From contig JANMHB010000185.1 in the NCBI GenBank assembly GCA_031374935.1, forward strand, positions 44,618-108,617: 64,000 bases of DNA, read 5' to 3'. This document shows positions 34,846 to 44,479 of the stretch, one piece after another (position 1 is the first letter of the stretch; every line of letters begins with the position of its first letter). The translations under genes were made by a program, and so were the position numbers. This DNA is from JACMLX01 sp031374935. Its GTDB lineage: Bacteria > Gemmatimonadota > Gemmatimonadetes > Gemmatimonadales > Gemmatimonadaceae. The notes beneath the pieces are model-generated. The model was given only the letters and a program-made list of their open reading frames with translations, searched no databases and had not been told where the DNA came from.

Positions 34846-37800
34846 ATGATTCGCCGCCGACGCCTGGTGCTGGCCGCTGGCCTGATCTCCGTCCTGCTGA
34901 TGGCACTGGCGGCGGTGGGGTCCGTGGTGGTGCTCACCAGCACCGATCTCGGGCGCGGTTGGGTGCAGCAATTGGCCACCCGTCAGTTGGCACCGGTGGT
35001 GAAGGGACGGCTGCATCTGGGCCGCATCAGCGGGCCGATGCTGACGGGCATCACGGTCGATTCGATCGAGATCGCCGACAGCGCCGGTGTGGTGATGGTC
35101 TCGGCGGGCAAGACCACGATGCGCTGGGACCCGAGAGACTTTCTCGATCGCCGCATCCTGATTCAGCGGCTGATCACCGACAACGTGCTGGTCCAGATCA
35201 TCAAGTACAAGGATGGCGACTGGAACTACAAGCACATCTTCCCACGTGGAAAGGGGCCGGCGGCACCGAAGACCAAGGGCAGCTTCGGTGATTTCATCGT
35301 GCTCGATTCGGTGTCGCTGACGCGCGGCCGCTTTCTGCTCACCATGCCGTGGAATCCCGCCGACTCGCTGAAAGGCGCCCGTCGCGACAGTTCGATCGCG
35401 TTCAACCTGGCGCGCACCAATGCGCAGATTCGTCGCAGTCCACGGGGGCTGGTGCGCACCTGGCGATGGGAAGAGGGTCACCTGGAACTTTCGCATGTGC
35501 GCATGGCCCACCCTGACACGGCAGGCCGGCTGTTTCGCGTGACGGAGCTTGGCATGTCCGAGTTCGATCCGCCGTTCCGGTTCGACCGTCTTCGCGGTGA
35601 CTTCCGCTGGCAGGGCGACTCCATCTGGATGCAGATCCCGCACTTTCAGCTGCCGGGATCGGTGGGTACGGCAGTCGGCAAGATCACCTGGGGCAGTGAC
35701 CTGCCGGTGCGCTACGACATTGCGGTCAAGGGCGAGAAGGTCGCGATGAAGGACATCGCCTGGCTGACGGAAACCTTCCCGTCGCAGGGCGGTGGCTCGA
35801 TGGATCTGGTGATTCGCAACGACCCGTCGAATCTCAATGTGCTGCGCTACGTGATCACCAACATGGACGCCCGCAGTCTCGACTCGCGGCTGCGCGGCCG
35901 GATGACGTGGGGCGTTGGCGGACCGGTGGTGACGCTGACCGATGTCGACATGCGCGCCGATCCACTCGATTTCGCGCTGCTCCGACAGTTCAACGGCATT
36001 CCCTTTCCGTATCCGTGGCGCGGACAGTTCACCGGCACCGTCAAGGCACGCGGCGGTCCGCTGCACCGGTTCGATGTCGACGACATCCGCTTCACCTTCC
36101 GTGATGCGAACGTGCCCGGAGCCACCAGTGCCGGTCGCGGTCGGGGGCAGGTGGACATTCTCTATCCCGCCTTCACCCGTTTCCGCGGCTTTCTGCTCGA
36201 CATGGAACGCGGGGACCTGCGCACGCCGCGCTTTCTGAACCCCGAATTCGCGCAGGTGAACGGCTTCGTCCGCGGGACCGCCGTGCTCGATTCGCTGTGG
36301 TACGACGCCCGTGTGCGCAACATGGACGTCTGGCATGACGATGGCACCGGCGCGCCGCTGTCGCACGTGACCGGCGGTGGTCGGGTGACCGTCGAGCCGG
36401 CGTATGTGCGCTACGACATGCAGCTGAACGCCGATCCGCTGTCGCTGACGATGCTGGGCAACTCGTACGCCATGATGCCGCTGCGCGGGACCATGACCGG
36501 GCCGATCACGGTGAAGGGCACCATCGCTGCGCTGGAAGTATCGGGACAGCTCTCGGGCGCCGCCGGCAGCGTGAGCGGCAGCGGCATCGTCGACATCGAG
36601 CCTGCGGGCTACGCGCTCAAGGGCCAGATGTCATTCGATCGTCTCGATCTGCGCACCGCGCTGGATCGTTCGGCAATGCCGGTGACGACGCTGAACGGGC
36701 GGGCCGATGTGGATGTCCGCGGCGACTCTCTGGCCAACCTGGATGGCCGCGCCGCGCTCGCACTGGGTCGCTCCCGCGCCGGCGACTTGCGCATCGACGA
36801 GGGCACCGGGCAGTTCTCATTTCGCGATGGCATCGGCATCGTCGACTCGCTGAGTATCCTGTCGTCGTCGCTCACGCTCGCTGCGCACGGCGGCATTGGC
36901 CTGCGCCCGGATCGCAGCGACTCGCTGCTGTTCCGTGTCACGGCAGACTCGCTGGGCGGGCTCCGGCCATGGCTCAGTCAGGCGCCGGTCGGTGCGCCCG
37001 ATTCACTCGGCGGCACGCTCTCCTTTCGTGGACGGCTGGCGGGGAACATCGATTCGCTCGCAGTGCGCACGACGCTGTCGGGGCGCGATCTGCTGCGCGG
37101 CACGCTGGCCTCACGCGTCGCCGACGTGACGGCCACCGGCGTCTGGGTGCGCGGTGTGCCGGCCGGCACCATCGTACTGGAAGCCGACAGTGTGACCGCC
37201 GGCGCGGTCCGCTTCAACACCGTGTCGTCCACCGGCCGCTTCACCACGGCGCGCGATGGGTCGATCTCGCTCGATGCGCGCGCCGACAGCGGTGTCCATG
37301 TCGGCGTGGCCGCGCGGCTGCGCGGGGCCGGCGATTCGCTGGTGGCGACAATCGAGTCGCTCTTTGCATCCGGACCGCAGACGCGCTGGTCCCTGCTGCA
37401 TCCGAGTACCATCGTGCAGACATCAGGCATCACGAGTCTCGATTCGTTGGTGCTCGGCGACACGGGCGCCGCACGTCTGCGCGTGGTCGCCCGCGTGCCG
37501 CAGCGCGATAGCATCAGCATCATGATCGAGGCGGCGCAGATTCCGCTGCGCGACGTTGCCTGGCTCACACGCCGCGACCGAACGTTCACCGGCATTCTCG
37601 ACGCGCGTCTGCAGGTGGGCGGCACGCCGGATCGTCCCACCGCATCGCTGACCGCGCGCGCCAACGGCGTGCGCGTCGGCTCAACGGCGATCGGTGACGC
37701 CTCGGTCGAGGGGACCTACGCGGACAGCACCTTTCGCACTGACGTATCGCTGAGTGAGCGGAATCGCGCGAACACGCTGCTCGCCGCGAAGCTCGCGGTA

Positions 37801-39372
37801 CCGCTGACCGCGACGCTGAACGGATTCCCGTCGCTCAACCGGAATGGTCCGCTGTCAGGATCGCTGTCGTTGCGGAGCACGCCGCTGGCCCTGTTCGAGG
37901 CCGCGACCCCCGCCATCACCGATGCCAGTGGCACGCTCTCCGGGGAGCTGCAGCTGAAGGGAAGTGTTCGCGAGCCTCGTCTGGACGGTAGCGTGGCGAT
38001 GGTGAACGGCGCCAGCTTCGTCACGCCGCTCGGCGTGCGACTGGTTGGCATGGACGGCGAACTGCGGTTCGCTGGCGACAACCTGGCGCTGCCACGCCTC
38101 ACCGTCAGCGGCGCTGGATCCCGCGGTGGTTCCGCGATTCTCAGCGGGCGCATCGGCTTTGCGTCACTCGAAGATCCGTCGTTCGATCTCGCGATCCAGG
38201 CGAGCAACTTCCGGATTCTCGACCGGCCGCGGATTGCAACGCTGCAGGTCTCGACCGACGTGGGCGGGTTGCAGCTCCGCGGCACGCAGCGCGGTTCGGT
38301 GCTCACCGGGAGTGTCACGATCCCAACCGGCGACATTGCAATTCCCGAGTTGGGTGCGGCGAAGAACCTCGTCTCGATCGACGATCCCGAGTTCTACACG
38401 CTGATCGATACCACGACGTCGCAGGGGCGGACGCTGCTGGCGGCAGCCCCGTCGCCGTTGTTGCGCAATCTCGAAGTGCGCGGTGTGCGCCTCTTCATGG
38501 GCAACAATGTCTGGCTCCGCTCGGCAGAAGCGAACATCAAGCTGGCCGGTGACGTCGGCGTCACGCTTGGCCGTGCGCGACAGGACTCGTCGCGTGTGCA
38601 ACTGGCGCTCGATGGCACGCTGCTGGCCGAGCGCGGCACCTACCGCCTCAACCTGGTGGCGGTGCAGCGCACCTTCGACGTGGAGCGAGGCACGCTCCGA
38701 TTCTTCGGTGAGCCCGAGCTGAACCCGACGCTCGACATCCAGGCCGTGAACATCGTCCGGCAGTACACGCGGCAGGACCGCGATATTCCAGTGCGCATCA
38801 CCATCGGCGGTACGCTGGTGGCGCCGACACTCAAGCTCGGCAGCGCAGACCCGAGCCTCGCGCTCTCGGAGTCCGACGCCATCAGCTACCTGTTCACCGG
38901 ACGGCCGAGCTTCGCGGTGACCACTGCGGCGGACCAGTATTCGTCGCAGTTCGCATCGGTGCTGCTCCCCACCCTTGGCAGTGCCCTTGGTGATCGCGTG
39001 GCGCGGTCGCTCGGGCTCGACCAGTTCCAGATCGAGACCGCCGGCGGCGTCAGCGGACAACAGTTCGGCGCCTCATCGGTGCTGGCCAGCACCCGTCTCG
39101 GTGGCGCGGTGCAACTCGGCAGTCGCACCTTCGTGCGCGCCACGGTCGGGCTCTGCCAGCTTTTCGGGTCGAGTCAGATCAGCACCAATCAGCCGCTCGT
39201 CAACTCGATCGGCGCCAAGCTCGAGTACCGCTTCAGTCAATGGGTGTCGGCCTCGATTGGCCGGGAGCCGCCGACCAGCCAGCTGCAGTGCAACAACAAT
39301 GTGAACGCCCGAAACTTCGTGCCCACGCCGCAGCAGTTCGGCCTCGACATCACGCGCAAGTGGGAGTACTGA
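34846..39372 (+). CDS. tamB: TamB-like translocation/assembly module protein
   Basis: A 1508-residue AsmA/TamB-superfamily protein. One N-terminal signal anchor (RRRRLVLAAGLISVLLMALAAVGSVVVLTS) is followed by a very long beta-rich repetitive body of the kind that forms a periplasm-spanning hydrophobic groove, and a C-terminal TamB (DUF490) domain: RDIPVRITIGGTLVAPTLKL, then LSESDAISYLFTGRPSF. TamB works with TamA and is also implicated in phospholipid transport to the outer membrane. ATG 34846 is 4 bp after the tamA stop. The body is rich in DSLR/DSL repeats typical of this fold. Length is comparable to proteobacterial TamB (about 1250), somewhat longer. Confidence 0.9.
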   Translation: MIRRRRLVLAAGLISVLLMALAAVGSVVVLTSTDLGRGWVQQLATRQLAPVVKGRLHLGRISGPMLTGITVDSIEIADSAGVVMVSAGKTTMRWDPRDFLDRRILIQRLITDNVLVQIIKYKDGDWNYKHIFPRGKGPAAPKTKGSFGDFIVLDSVSLTRGRFLLTMPWNPADSLKGARRDSSIAFNLARTNAQIRRSPRGLVRTWRWEEGHLELSHVRMAHPDTAGRLFRVTELGMSEFDPPFRFDRLRGDFRWQGDSIWMQIPHFQLPGSVGTAVGKITWGSDLPVRYDIAVKGEKVAMKDIAWLTETFPSQGGGSMDLVIRNDPSNLNVLRYVITNMDARSLDSRLRGRMTWGVGGPVVTLTDVDMRADPLDFALLRQFNGIPFPYPWRGQFTGTVKARGGPLHRFDVDDIRFTFRDANVPGATSAGRGRGQVDILYPAFTRFRGFLLDMERGDLRTPRFLNPEFAQVNGFVRGTAVLDSLWYDARVRNMDVWHDDGTGAPLSHVTGGGRVTVEPAYVRYDMQLNADPLSLTMLGNSYAMMPLRGTMTGPITVKGTIAALEVSGQLSGAAGSVSGSGIVDIEPAGYALKGQMSFDRLDLRTALDRSAMPVTTLNGRADVDVRGDSLANLDGRAALALGRSRAGDLRIDEGTGQFSFRDGIGIVDSLSILSSSLTLAAHGGIGLRPDRSDSLLFRVTADSLGGLRPWLSQAPVGAPDSLGGTLSFRGRLAGNIDSLAVRTTLSGRDLLRGTLASRVADVTATGVWVRGVPAGTIVLEADSVTAGAVRFNTVSSTGRFTTARDGSISLDARADSGVHVGVAARLRGAGDSLVATIESLFASGPQTRWSLLHPSTIVQTSGITSLDSLVLGDTGAARLRVVARVPQRDSISIMIEAAQIPLRDVAWLTRRDRTFTGILDARLQVGGTPDRPTASLTARANGVRVGSTAIGDASVEGTYADSTFRTDVSLSERNRANTLLAAKLAVPLTATLNGFPSLNRNGPLSGSLSLRSTPLALFEAATPAITDASGTLSGELQLKGSVREPRLDGSVAMVNGASFVTPLGVRLVGMDGELRFAGDNLALPRLTVSGAGSRGGSAILSGRIGFASLEDPSFDLAIQASNFRILDRPRIATLQVSTDVGGLQLRGTQRGSVLTGSVTIPTGDIAIPELGAAKNLVSIDDPEFYTLIDTTTSQGRTLLAAAPSPLLRNLEVRGVRLFMGNNVWLRSAEANIKLAGDVGVTLGRARQDSSRVQLALDGTLLAERGTYRLNLVAVQRTFDVERGTLRFFGEPELNPTLDIQAVNIVRQYTRQDRDIPVRITIGGTLVAPTLKLGSADPSLALSESDAISYLFTGRPSFAVTTAADQYSSQFASVLLPTLGSALGDRVARSLGLDQFQIETAGGVSGQQFGASSVLASTRLGGAVQLGSRTFVRATVGLCQLFGSSQISTNQPLVNSIGAKLEYRFSQWVSASIGREPPTSQLQCNNNVNARNFVPTPQQFGLDITRKWEY

Positions 39373-39376
39373 CCGC

Positions 39377-40237
39377 GTGACGGCAGACACGCCGCTGCCG
39401 CTGGTGGGCCCGAGTGTCACCATGCGTGCGCTCGCCGCGCGCGCCGAGGAACTGCGTCGCGACGTGAGCCGTCCGGTGCTGTTGGTTGGTGCACGCGGGC
39501 TCGGCAAGCAGTTTCTCGCGGAGCGCATTCATCGCGCGTCGTCGCTGGCGGCACAGCCGTTCCTCACCCTTGATGCGCGACGTGCCACGGATGTCACGCT
39601 TCGGCGCCTGCTCGACGAGGCAGCTGAGGGTTCCACCGTGCTGGTGCGTCATGTCGACCAGCTGTCGCTGGCCGCACAGAACCTGCTCGATCAGCGCACC
39701 AGCGATCGGGGGCGTATTGCGCGGCTGATGGCCACCACCACCGGCGACATCGTCGCCCGCGTCACCGCCGGACAGTTCGTGGAGTCGCTCTACTACCGCC
39801 TGCATGCCTGGCCGATGCTGTTGCCGGCACTGGCTGACCGTGACGCCGATGATCTGCTGGTGCTGGCGACCGCCGTCCTGCAGCAGACCGCCGACGCCGA
39901 CACCGACCTGCCACTGGCGCTCGATGCCGCCGCGGCGGTGCGACTTCGGCAACATGACTGGCCTGACAACCTCCGTGAACTGGAAGCGACCTTGGCGCTG
40001 GCGCAGCTGCGCGCCCGGGGCGCGTCGGCACTCGGGATCGCACATCTGTCCCTGCACGCCGGCGATGCCACCGTGCCTGGTGCGGACGCTCCGTTGGCGT
40101 CCGTCGAACGCTGGCACCTGCTGCGTGCCCTGGCGTTGTTCAAAGGCAACAAGACACACGCCGCCCGCAGCGTCGGTATCAGCCGGATGACGCTCATCAG
40201 CAAGTTGAAGCTCTTCGGCGACGACCCCGCGTCGTGA
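39377..40237 (+). CDS. Degenerate sigma-54-activator-like AAA+ protein with Fis-type HTH
   Basis: A 286-residue protein resembling the central and C-terminal parts of bacterial enhancer-binding proteins. A Walker A (VGARGLGKQ, 37-45) is present, but the GAFTGA sigma-54 contact loop is missing, and Walker B reads TVLVRHVDQL where LFLDEIGEL is usual, so both acidic residues are lost. A lid region (LRQHDWPDNLRELEATLALA) and a C-terminal Fis-type helix-turn-helix (FKGNKTHAARSVGISRMTL) are well kept. It probably binds DNA without activating sigma-54 polymerase; a repressor or ATP-sensing role is possible. GTG 39377 follows tamB by 4 bp. Confidence 0.82.
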   Translation: MTADTPLPLVGPSVTMRALAARAEELRRDVSRPVLLVGARGLGKQFLAERIHRASSLAAQPFLTLDARRATDVTLRRLLDEAAEGSTVLVRHVDQLSLAAQNLLDQRTSDRGRIARLMATTTGDIVARVTAGQFVESLYYRLHAWPMLLPALADRDADDLLVLATAVLQQTADADTDLPLALDAAAAVRLRQHDWPDNLRELEATLALAQLRARGASALGIAHLSLHAGDATVPGADAPLASVERWHLLRALALFKGNKTHAARSVGISRMTLISKLKLFGDDPAS

Positions 40238-40271
40238 TCGCCACCACTCCGATGTCGACACCCCCCTGCCC

Positions 40272-41069
40272 ATGACCCGCTCCATCGTCGGCCACGCCTT
40301 CGTGCGTAGTGCCATCGCGCCGCTGTTCGCCGAGCCGCGTGTCTCGTCGGCGCAGGTGTCACAGCGGCTGGCCGGTCACCCGGTGTACGTGCTCGAATCG
40401 GGCGAGGATCACTGGCACCGTGTGCGCGGAATGGACGACTACGAAGGATGGATGCACGACGGATACTTCATGCGCCTGGTGGATGAAGCGCCGGTGATCG
40501 CGACCACGTCGGCCGATTTTGCGCTGACCTATGTGCCGCGGGTGTCGATGGGCGTGATCGCACGCAGCGAGCGGCACGGACTGCGGGCGCTGCCGCTCGG
40601 TGCATGGCTCGACCTGGACGAGGAGATCGTCGATGGCGACACCGTCCCGCTGAATCAGATGGAGGAGCACTTCGCCACCGCGCCGGATGCCATCGCGCAG
40701 TCGGCCGTGGAGTGGTTCGAAGGCACATCGTATCAGTGGGGCGGCATCACGCCGTGGGGCGCCGACTGCAGCGGCTTCGTGCAGACGATCTTCGGCATTC
40801 ATGGCGTGCCGTTGCCGCGTGATGCGCACCAGCAGGCGCTGCGCGGCGCCGAGGTGTCACGGAGCGCGTTGCAACCCGCCGATCTGCTCTTCTTCTCCGA
40901 CCGGCCCGACCAGCGCATCACGCACGTCGGCGTGGCGCTGGCTGGCGATCGGCTGGCCCACATCGCCATCGGCCGCGGCGGCTTTGCGCTGGAGTGGCTC
41001 GGCGACGTGGACGACGGCTACGTGACGGCCCTCAGCGCGCGATTCGTCACGGCACGGCGAGTCGTTTAG
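40272..41069 (+). CDS. NlpC/P60 family peptidase with N-terminal SH3-like region
   Basis: A 265-residue protein. The N-terminal half has SH3-like segments (PVYVLESGEDHWHRVRGMDDYEGWMHDGYF) and the C-terminal half an NlpC/P60 fold with catalytic Cys in WGADCSGFVQ, His in ITHVGVAL and a third polar residue near HIAIGRGG. Such enzymes cut D-Glu-DAP bonds in peptidoglycan stem peptides, in periplasm or on recovered muropeptides. No classical signal peptide is visible, which suits a cytoplasmic muropeptide-recycling role (YkfC-like). ATG 40272, 34 bp after the bEBP-like gene. Stops overlap the convergent DUF6941-like gene by 4 bp. Confidence 0.88.
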   Translation: MTRSIVGHAFVRSAIAPLFAEPRVSSAQVSQRLAGHPVYVLESGEDHWHRVRGMDDYEGWMHDGYFMRLVDEAPVIATTSADFALTYVPRVSMGVIARSERHGLRALPLGAWLDLDEEIVDGDTVPLNQMEEHFATAPDAIAQSAVEWFEGTSYQWGGITPWGADCSGFVQTIFGIHGVPLPRDAHQQALRGAEVSRSALQPADLLFFSDRPDQRITHVGVALAGDRLAHIAIGRGGFALEWLGDVDDGYVTALSARFVTARRVV

Positions 41070-41506
41070 GAGACCAGGCCGGCCGGCGCCGCCGGCGCCA
41101 GCGGCAGCGCCGTATCCATGACCTGATTCACGTGTAATGACGTGCGCGTTGCCTCCGCATCGTCCACCGACACGACCATGGTGAAGATGCCCGGCTGGTC
41201 CAGCGGAAGATCCACCACCGCCAGCAGCGGGACATCAATGCCATCCGCCCCTCCCGGCGGCGGACCCACCACCAGCTCGCCGCGCGACGACCAGAGCATG
41301 TCACCCATCGGATTGACCCACTCGAGGCTGACCCCATGTGGCCCCTCGTCTTCCGCCACCGCCTTGAGGCGCACCACGAATGTCGCGCGTGGGTGCACCG
41401 ACGGCAGCTGGCCGACGTGCAGGGCGTCGAAGACACCCAGGATATTCAGCTTTCCTTCCTGCGAGACGTTGGCGGCGTCCGCGAACAGAGCGAATTGGAC
41501 ATGCAT
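41066..41506 (-). CDS. Conserved hypothetical, DUF6941-like
   Basis: A 146-residue protein with no signal or membrane segment. The N-terminus QFALFADAANVSQEGKLNILGVFD resembles a family of small conserved proteins whose start reads CDAANVxxDGKLNVLGVFD; the function of that family is unknown. The rest looks beta-rich and could form a sandwich. ATG 41506 matches the family start; an upstream ATG gives only a short extension. It is divergent from the DMT transporter gene and convergent with the NlpC/P60 gene. Confidence 0.72.
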   Translation of the reverse strand: MHVQFALFADAANVSQEGKLNILGVFDALHVGQLPSVHPRATFVVRLKAVAEDEGPHGVSLEWVNPMGDMLWSSRGELVVGPPPGGADGIDVPLLAVVDLPLDQPGIFTMVVSVDDAEATRTSLHVNQVMDTALPLAPAAPAGLVS

Positions 41507-41571
41507 GCGCGCATGGTACCCGACGCCCACGCGCTCCGGAAGGCGTTCCCAGCCACGCTAGATTGCAGGTC

Positions 41572-42516
41572 ATGACCTCCACCGTTGCGCCGGCCGCCGC
41601 CGTTTCACCGCCAAGGGCCGTCGCCACGCCACCGGCCCAGCCGGGTTTCGGCAGGATCGACGTGCTGCTGCTGCTGATGGCGGCGTTGTGGGGGGCGAAC
41701 TTCTTCGCCGTGCAGTACGGCACCGCACACATGCCCGGCCTGGCGTTCAACACCTCGCGCATGGCCCTCGGCGCGACGGTGATGTTGCTGCTGACGGTGC
41801 TCGTGGTACGGGAGCCGTGGCCCTCCCGCAATGACACATTGCGCATGCTCGGCTATGGGATCATCGGCAACGGCATCTACCAGTATCTGTTCGTGATGGG
41901 ACTCTCGCGTGCTCGCGGCGGCTCGGCGTCGCTCATTCTGGCGGCGTCGCCGGCGGCACTCGCCCTGCTCGGCTGGCTGACCAGAACAGAGAAGATGAGC
42001 CGCTTCCTGGTCGCCGGCGTCGCGATGTCGGTGGTCGGTGTATCAATGGTGATGCTCGGCGACAATGCCACGCCCGGACGTGGAGGCACGTGGCTGGGCA
42101 GCGTCTATCTCGCGCTGGCGGTGATAACCTGGGCCACCTACGCCACGCTCCTGCGCCCGCTCACACAACGCGTGAACGGATTGCAGCTCACCCTGATCAC
42201 GCTGCTCGGTGGGCTGGTGCCGTTGCTGGTGCTGACCGGCGGCGACATGCTCGCCACCGAGTGGCAGACGCTGTCGTGGCGCACGTGGACGGCCATGGCG
42301 TATGCCGGTCTGGGCGCGATCGTCATCGCCTACGTCATCTACTACTACGGGCTCAAGAAGCTGGGCGCGACACGCACCTCGCTCTACGCCAACCTGCAAC
42401 CCTTCGTCGCAATTCTGGTGGCGTGGCAATTCCAGAATGACCGGCCAACCATCTGGCAACTCATGGGTTTTCTCTGCATCACCGGTGGCCTGCTCCTCGC
42501 GCGGCGTGCGACATGA
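41572..42516 (+). CDS. DMT-family (EamA) transporter
   Basis: A 314-residue inner-membrane protein with about ten hydrophobic helices in two EamA repeats; the first begins DVLLLLMAALWGANFFAVQYG and the second GSVYLALAVITWATYATLLRP. Members export metabolites, amino acids or nucleotide derivatives; the substrate cannot be told. The start ATG 41572 follows AGGT; about 25 residues of Ala/Pro-rich leader precede the first helix. It overlaps the next gene by ATGA and begins a four-gene run ending in acpS. Confidence 0.88.
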   Translation: MTSTVAPAAAVSPPRAVATPPAQPGFGRIDVLLLLMAALWGANFFAVQYGTAHMPGLAFNTSRMALGATVMLLLTVLVVREPWPSRNDTLRMLGYGIIGNGIYQYLFVMGLSRARGGSASLILAASPAALALLGWLTRTEKMSRFLVAGVAMSVVGVSMVMLGDNATPGRGGTWLGSVYLALAVITWATYATLLRPLTQRVNGLQLTLITLLGGLVPLLVLTGGDMLATEWQTLSWRTWTAMAYAGLGAIVIAYVIYYYGLKKLGATRTSLYANLQPFVAILVAWQFQNDRPTIWQLMGFLCITGGLLLARRAT

Positions 42517-43226
42517 CAGTCCTCGTGCTCTTCGATATCGACGGTACGATGCTGCTTGCACACGGCGCCGGTCGCCGGAGTGTGCATCAGGCGATGATGG
42601 ACGTGTACGGAGCGACGGGGCCGCAGCACCACCCCTTCGACGGCAAGACCGATCCGCAGATCGTGCGTGAGCTGGCCACGCTGGCCGGGATCGAGGACGC
42701 GATCATTCACTCGCGGATGCGTGACGCGCTGGACCGGTACTACCAGTACCTCGAGGCCGACATCACCACCGCGCCGCACACGGTGCAGTTGCTTCCCGGC
42801 GTGCACCCGCTGCTCGACGCGCTCGAAGCGCGCCCGGATGTGATGCTCGGCCTGCTCACCGGCAACATCGAGGCAGGAGCCGCGCTCAAGCTGCGCGCGG
42901 TGGACATCGCCTTCGAGCGATTCGTCGTTGGCGCCTATGGCTCGGACGCGCCGGTGCGACCGGCGCTCCCGGCCATCGCCCAGGCGCGTGCGACCGCTTT
43001 GCTTGGCAGCGAGTTGCCCGGCGCACACGTCGTCATCATCGGCGACACGCCGCACGATCTCACCTGCGGCCGCGACATCGGGGCCCGCGCGATCGGCGTC
43101 GAGACCGGGCGATTCAGCGCCGTCGAACTGCAGGAGCATGCGCCGCTGGCCGTCTTTGCCGATCTGCAGGATACCGCGGCTGTGGTGGCGACGATCATGA
43201 GCGTCAGCGCAGAGCGCGCAGCGTAA
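42513..43226 (+). CDS. HAD-family hydrolase, phosphoglycolate phosphatase-like
   Basis: A 237-residue HAD with all catalytic motifs: FDIDGTML (nucleophile and acid Asp), LGLLTGN (motif II), and IIGDTPHDL (motif IV). A helical cap (FDGKTDPQIVRELATLAGIED) is of the C1 type seen in phosphoglycolate phosphatase and related enzymes. It probably dephosphorylates a small phosphometabolite; if phosphoglycolate, it would feed the glycolate oxidase encoded at 15-21 kb and make up for the inactive HAD there. That link is inference. Overlaps both neighbours (ATGA before; 1 bp after). Confidence 0.88.
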   Translation: MTVLVLFDIDGTMLLAHGAGRRSVHQAMMDVYGATGPQHHPFDGKTDPQIVRELATLAGIEDAIIHSRMRDALDRYYQYLEADITTAPHTVQLLPGVHPLLDALEARPDVMLGLLTGNIEAGAALKLRAVDIAFERFVVGAYGSDAPVRPALPAIAQARATALLGSELPGAHVVIIGDTPHDLTCGRDIGARAIGVETGRFSAVELQEHAPLAVFADLQDTAAVVATIMSVSAERAA

Positions 43227-43999
43227 TGCTGTCCGGCGACGGAGTGCTCGCGGCACATCTGCGTGGTGCGTGGCATGGCCAGCCGCTCGACTGCGATGCC
43301 GCGGTTCAGCTCGACCGTGCGGTCCTTCGCATCGCATACGATAGCAGCGTTCCGGTCGTGATCGAGCTGCCCGTCAACGACCTGCTTGGCGCGGTGTGGC
43401 AGGAGGGCGTGCTGTCGCTCGCCTTGAAGAATGGTGGTGCGCTGTCGCTCTCCGAGTCGGTACATCTGGACGGACTTCGCCATCGCCTCGAGGCGGCCGT
43501 CTGCGAATTTCCGGCGCAGACCCTGTCGCTGCGCGGATTCGGATCGGAGCGCAGCTCCCCCGGTTCGGATCACGATCAGTGGTTCGAGGCGCTGCTGGCG
43601 GCCCGGCGACTGGCCGAGGAAAGCCGGACGGTGGAGACGCAGCGACGCGCCTTCGAGGCGCACCGGCTGGCTCGCCACGCGCAGGTGACACGCGAGGGCT
43701 GGGCCGCCGCCCGGTTCGACGGGGCAGCCGACCGGCGTGCGCTGGTGGCGGAGCTGGAGGAGCTGGCGGCACCATACTCACACGCGCTCCGTCAGCTCGA
43801 ACATGCGGCGCTGCGCCTGAGGCAGGCCACCGACGATCGGCAGTTCGAAACCTGGCGACGCTGGACAGGCACCGTGCAGCGCGCCTTCCGGGCCGCGGAC
43901 GATGTCTGGACGGCGACGATTCCCGCACTCTGTGACTCCAGAGGTGCCAAGGGAGCACTCTGGCGGCGGCTGCTGCGCCGGCCGGCGTCAGGCGCATGA
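43226..43999 (+). CDS. Conserved-looking hypothetical protein
   Basis: A 257-residue protein of unrecognised family. The first 110 residues look beta-rich and contain LDRAVLRIAYDSSVPVVIELPV, then a linker and a strongly helical, Arg/Glu/Ala-rich C-terminal half (AEESRTVETQRRAFEAHRLA, ELEELAAPYSHALRQLEHAA) with coiled-coil character. No signal or membrane segment is visible. It overlaps the HAD stop and the acpS start, so it is certainly part of the run. Function is unknown; the small beta domain plus helical bundle resembles a scaffold or adaptor more than an enzyme. Confidence 0.75.
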   Translation: MLSGDGVLAAHLRGAWHGQPLDCDAAVQLDRAVLRIAYDSSVPVVIELPVNDLLGAVWQEGVLSLALKNGGALSLSESVHLDGLRHRLEAAVCEFPAQTLSLRGFGSERSSPGSDHDQWFEALLAARRLAEESRTVETQRRAFEAHRLARHAQVTREGWAAARFDGAADRRALVAELEELAAPYSHALRQLEHAALRLRQATDDRQFETWRRWTGTVQRAFRAADDVWTATIPALCDSRGAKGALWRRLLRRPASGA

Positions 44000-44388
44000 T
44001 CCGCGGCATTGGGATGGACCTCGCCGATATCGACCGGATCGCGCGATTGCTGGGGCGGCATCCGGAGCGGGCTCGACGGCGCCTCTTCACCGAGGGGGAG
44101 CGGACCTATTGTGATCGTCGTGGGGAGCCAGCGCGCCATTTCGCCGCGCGGTTCGCGGCGAAGGAGGCAGCCTACAAGGCGCTGGCGGGCACCGCGGAGG
44201 CGCGGCACATCCACTGGCAGGACATCGAGGTGGCCAACTCCCCCCTCGATGGACGTCCGCTGCTCCGCCTCCACGGTGCGGCGGCGAAACGTGCGGCTGA
44301 GTTGGGCGTCTCTGTGATACATGTGACGCTGACCCACTCGGACCATGTGGCGGCGGCAGTCGTGGTGCTCGAGTCCGCCAGCGGTTGA
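43996..44388 (+). CDS. acpS: Holo-[acyl-carrier-protein] synthase
   Basis: A 130-residue AcpS: GIGMDLADIDRI contains the Mg-binding Asp, and FAAKEAAYKAL is the second conserved motif with Glu and Lys. It transfers 4'-phosphopantetheine from CoA to apo-ACP, activating fatty-acid synthesis. ATG 43996 overlaps the previous stop (ATGA). The end precedes the Fur-box promoter of feoA by about 90 bp. Normal length. Confidence 0.94.
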   Translation: MIRGIGMDLADIDRIARLLGRHPERARRRLFTEGERTYCDRRGEPARHFAARFAAKEAAYKALAGTAEARHIHWQDIEVANSPLDGRPLLRLHGAAAKRAAELGVSVIHVTLTHSDHVAAAVVVLESASG

Positions 44389-44479
44389 AGGGGCCGGGAA
44401 TCCAAAGCGAATCGGTCGGCATTGACTCGTGCTCCACTGGCCGAGGCCGGAAGTGCGCGTTATTGTTCTAGAGTGTTCC

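Noticed and set aside
33366..36366. Long minus-strand open frames opposite tamA and tamB
   Set aside because: No recognisable motifs and composition of antisense shadows; tamA and tamB are clear on the plus strand.
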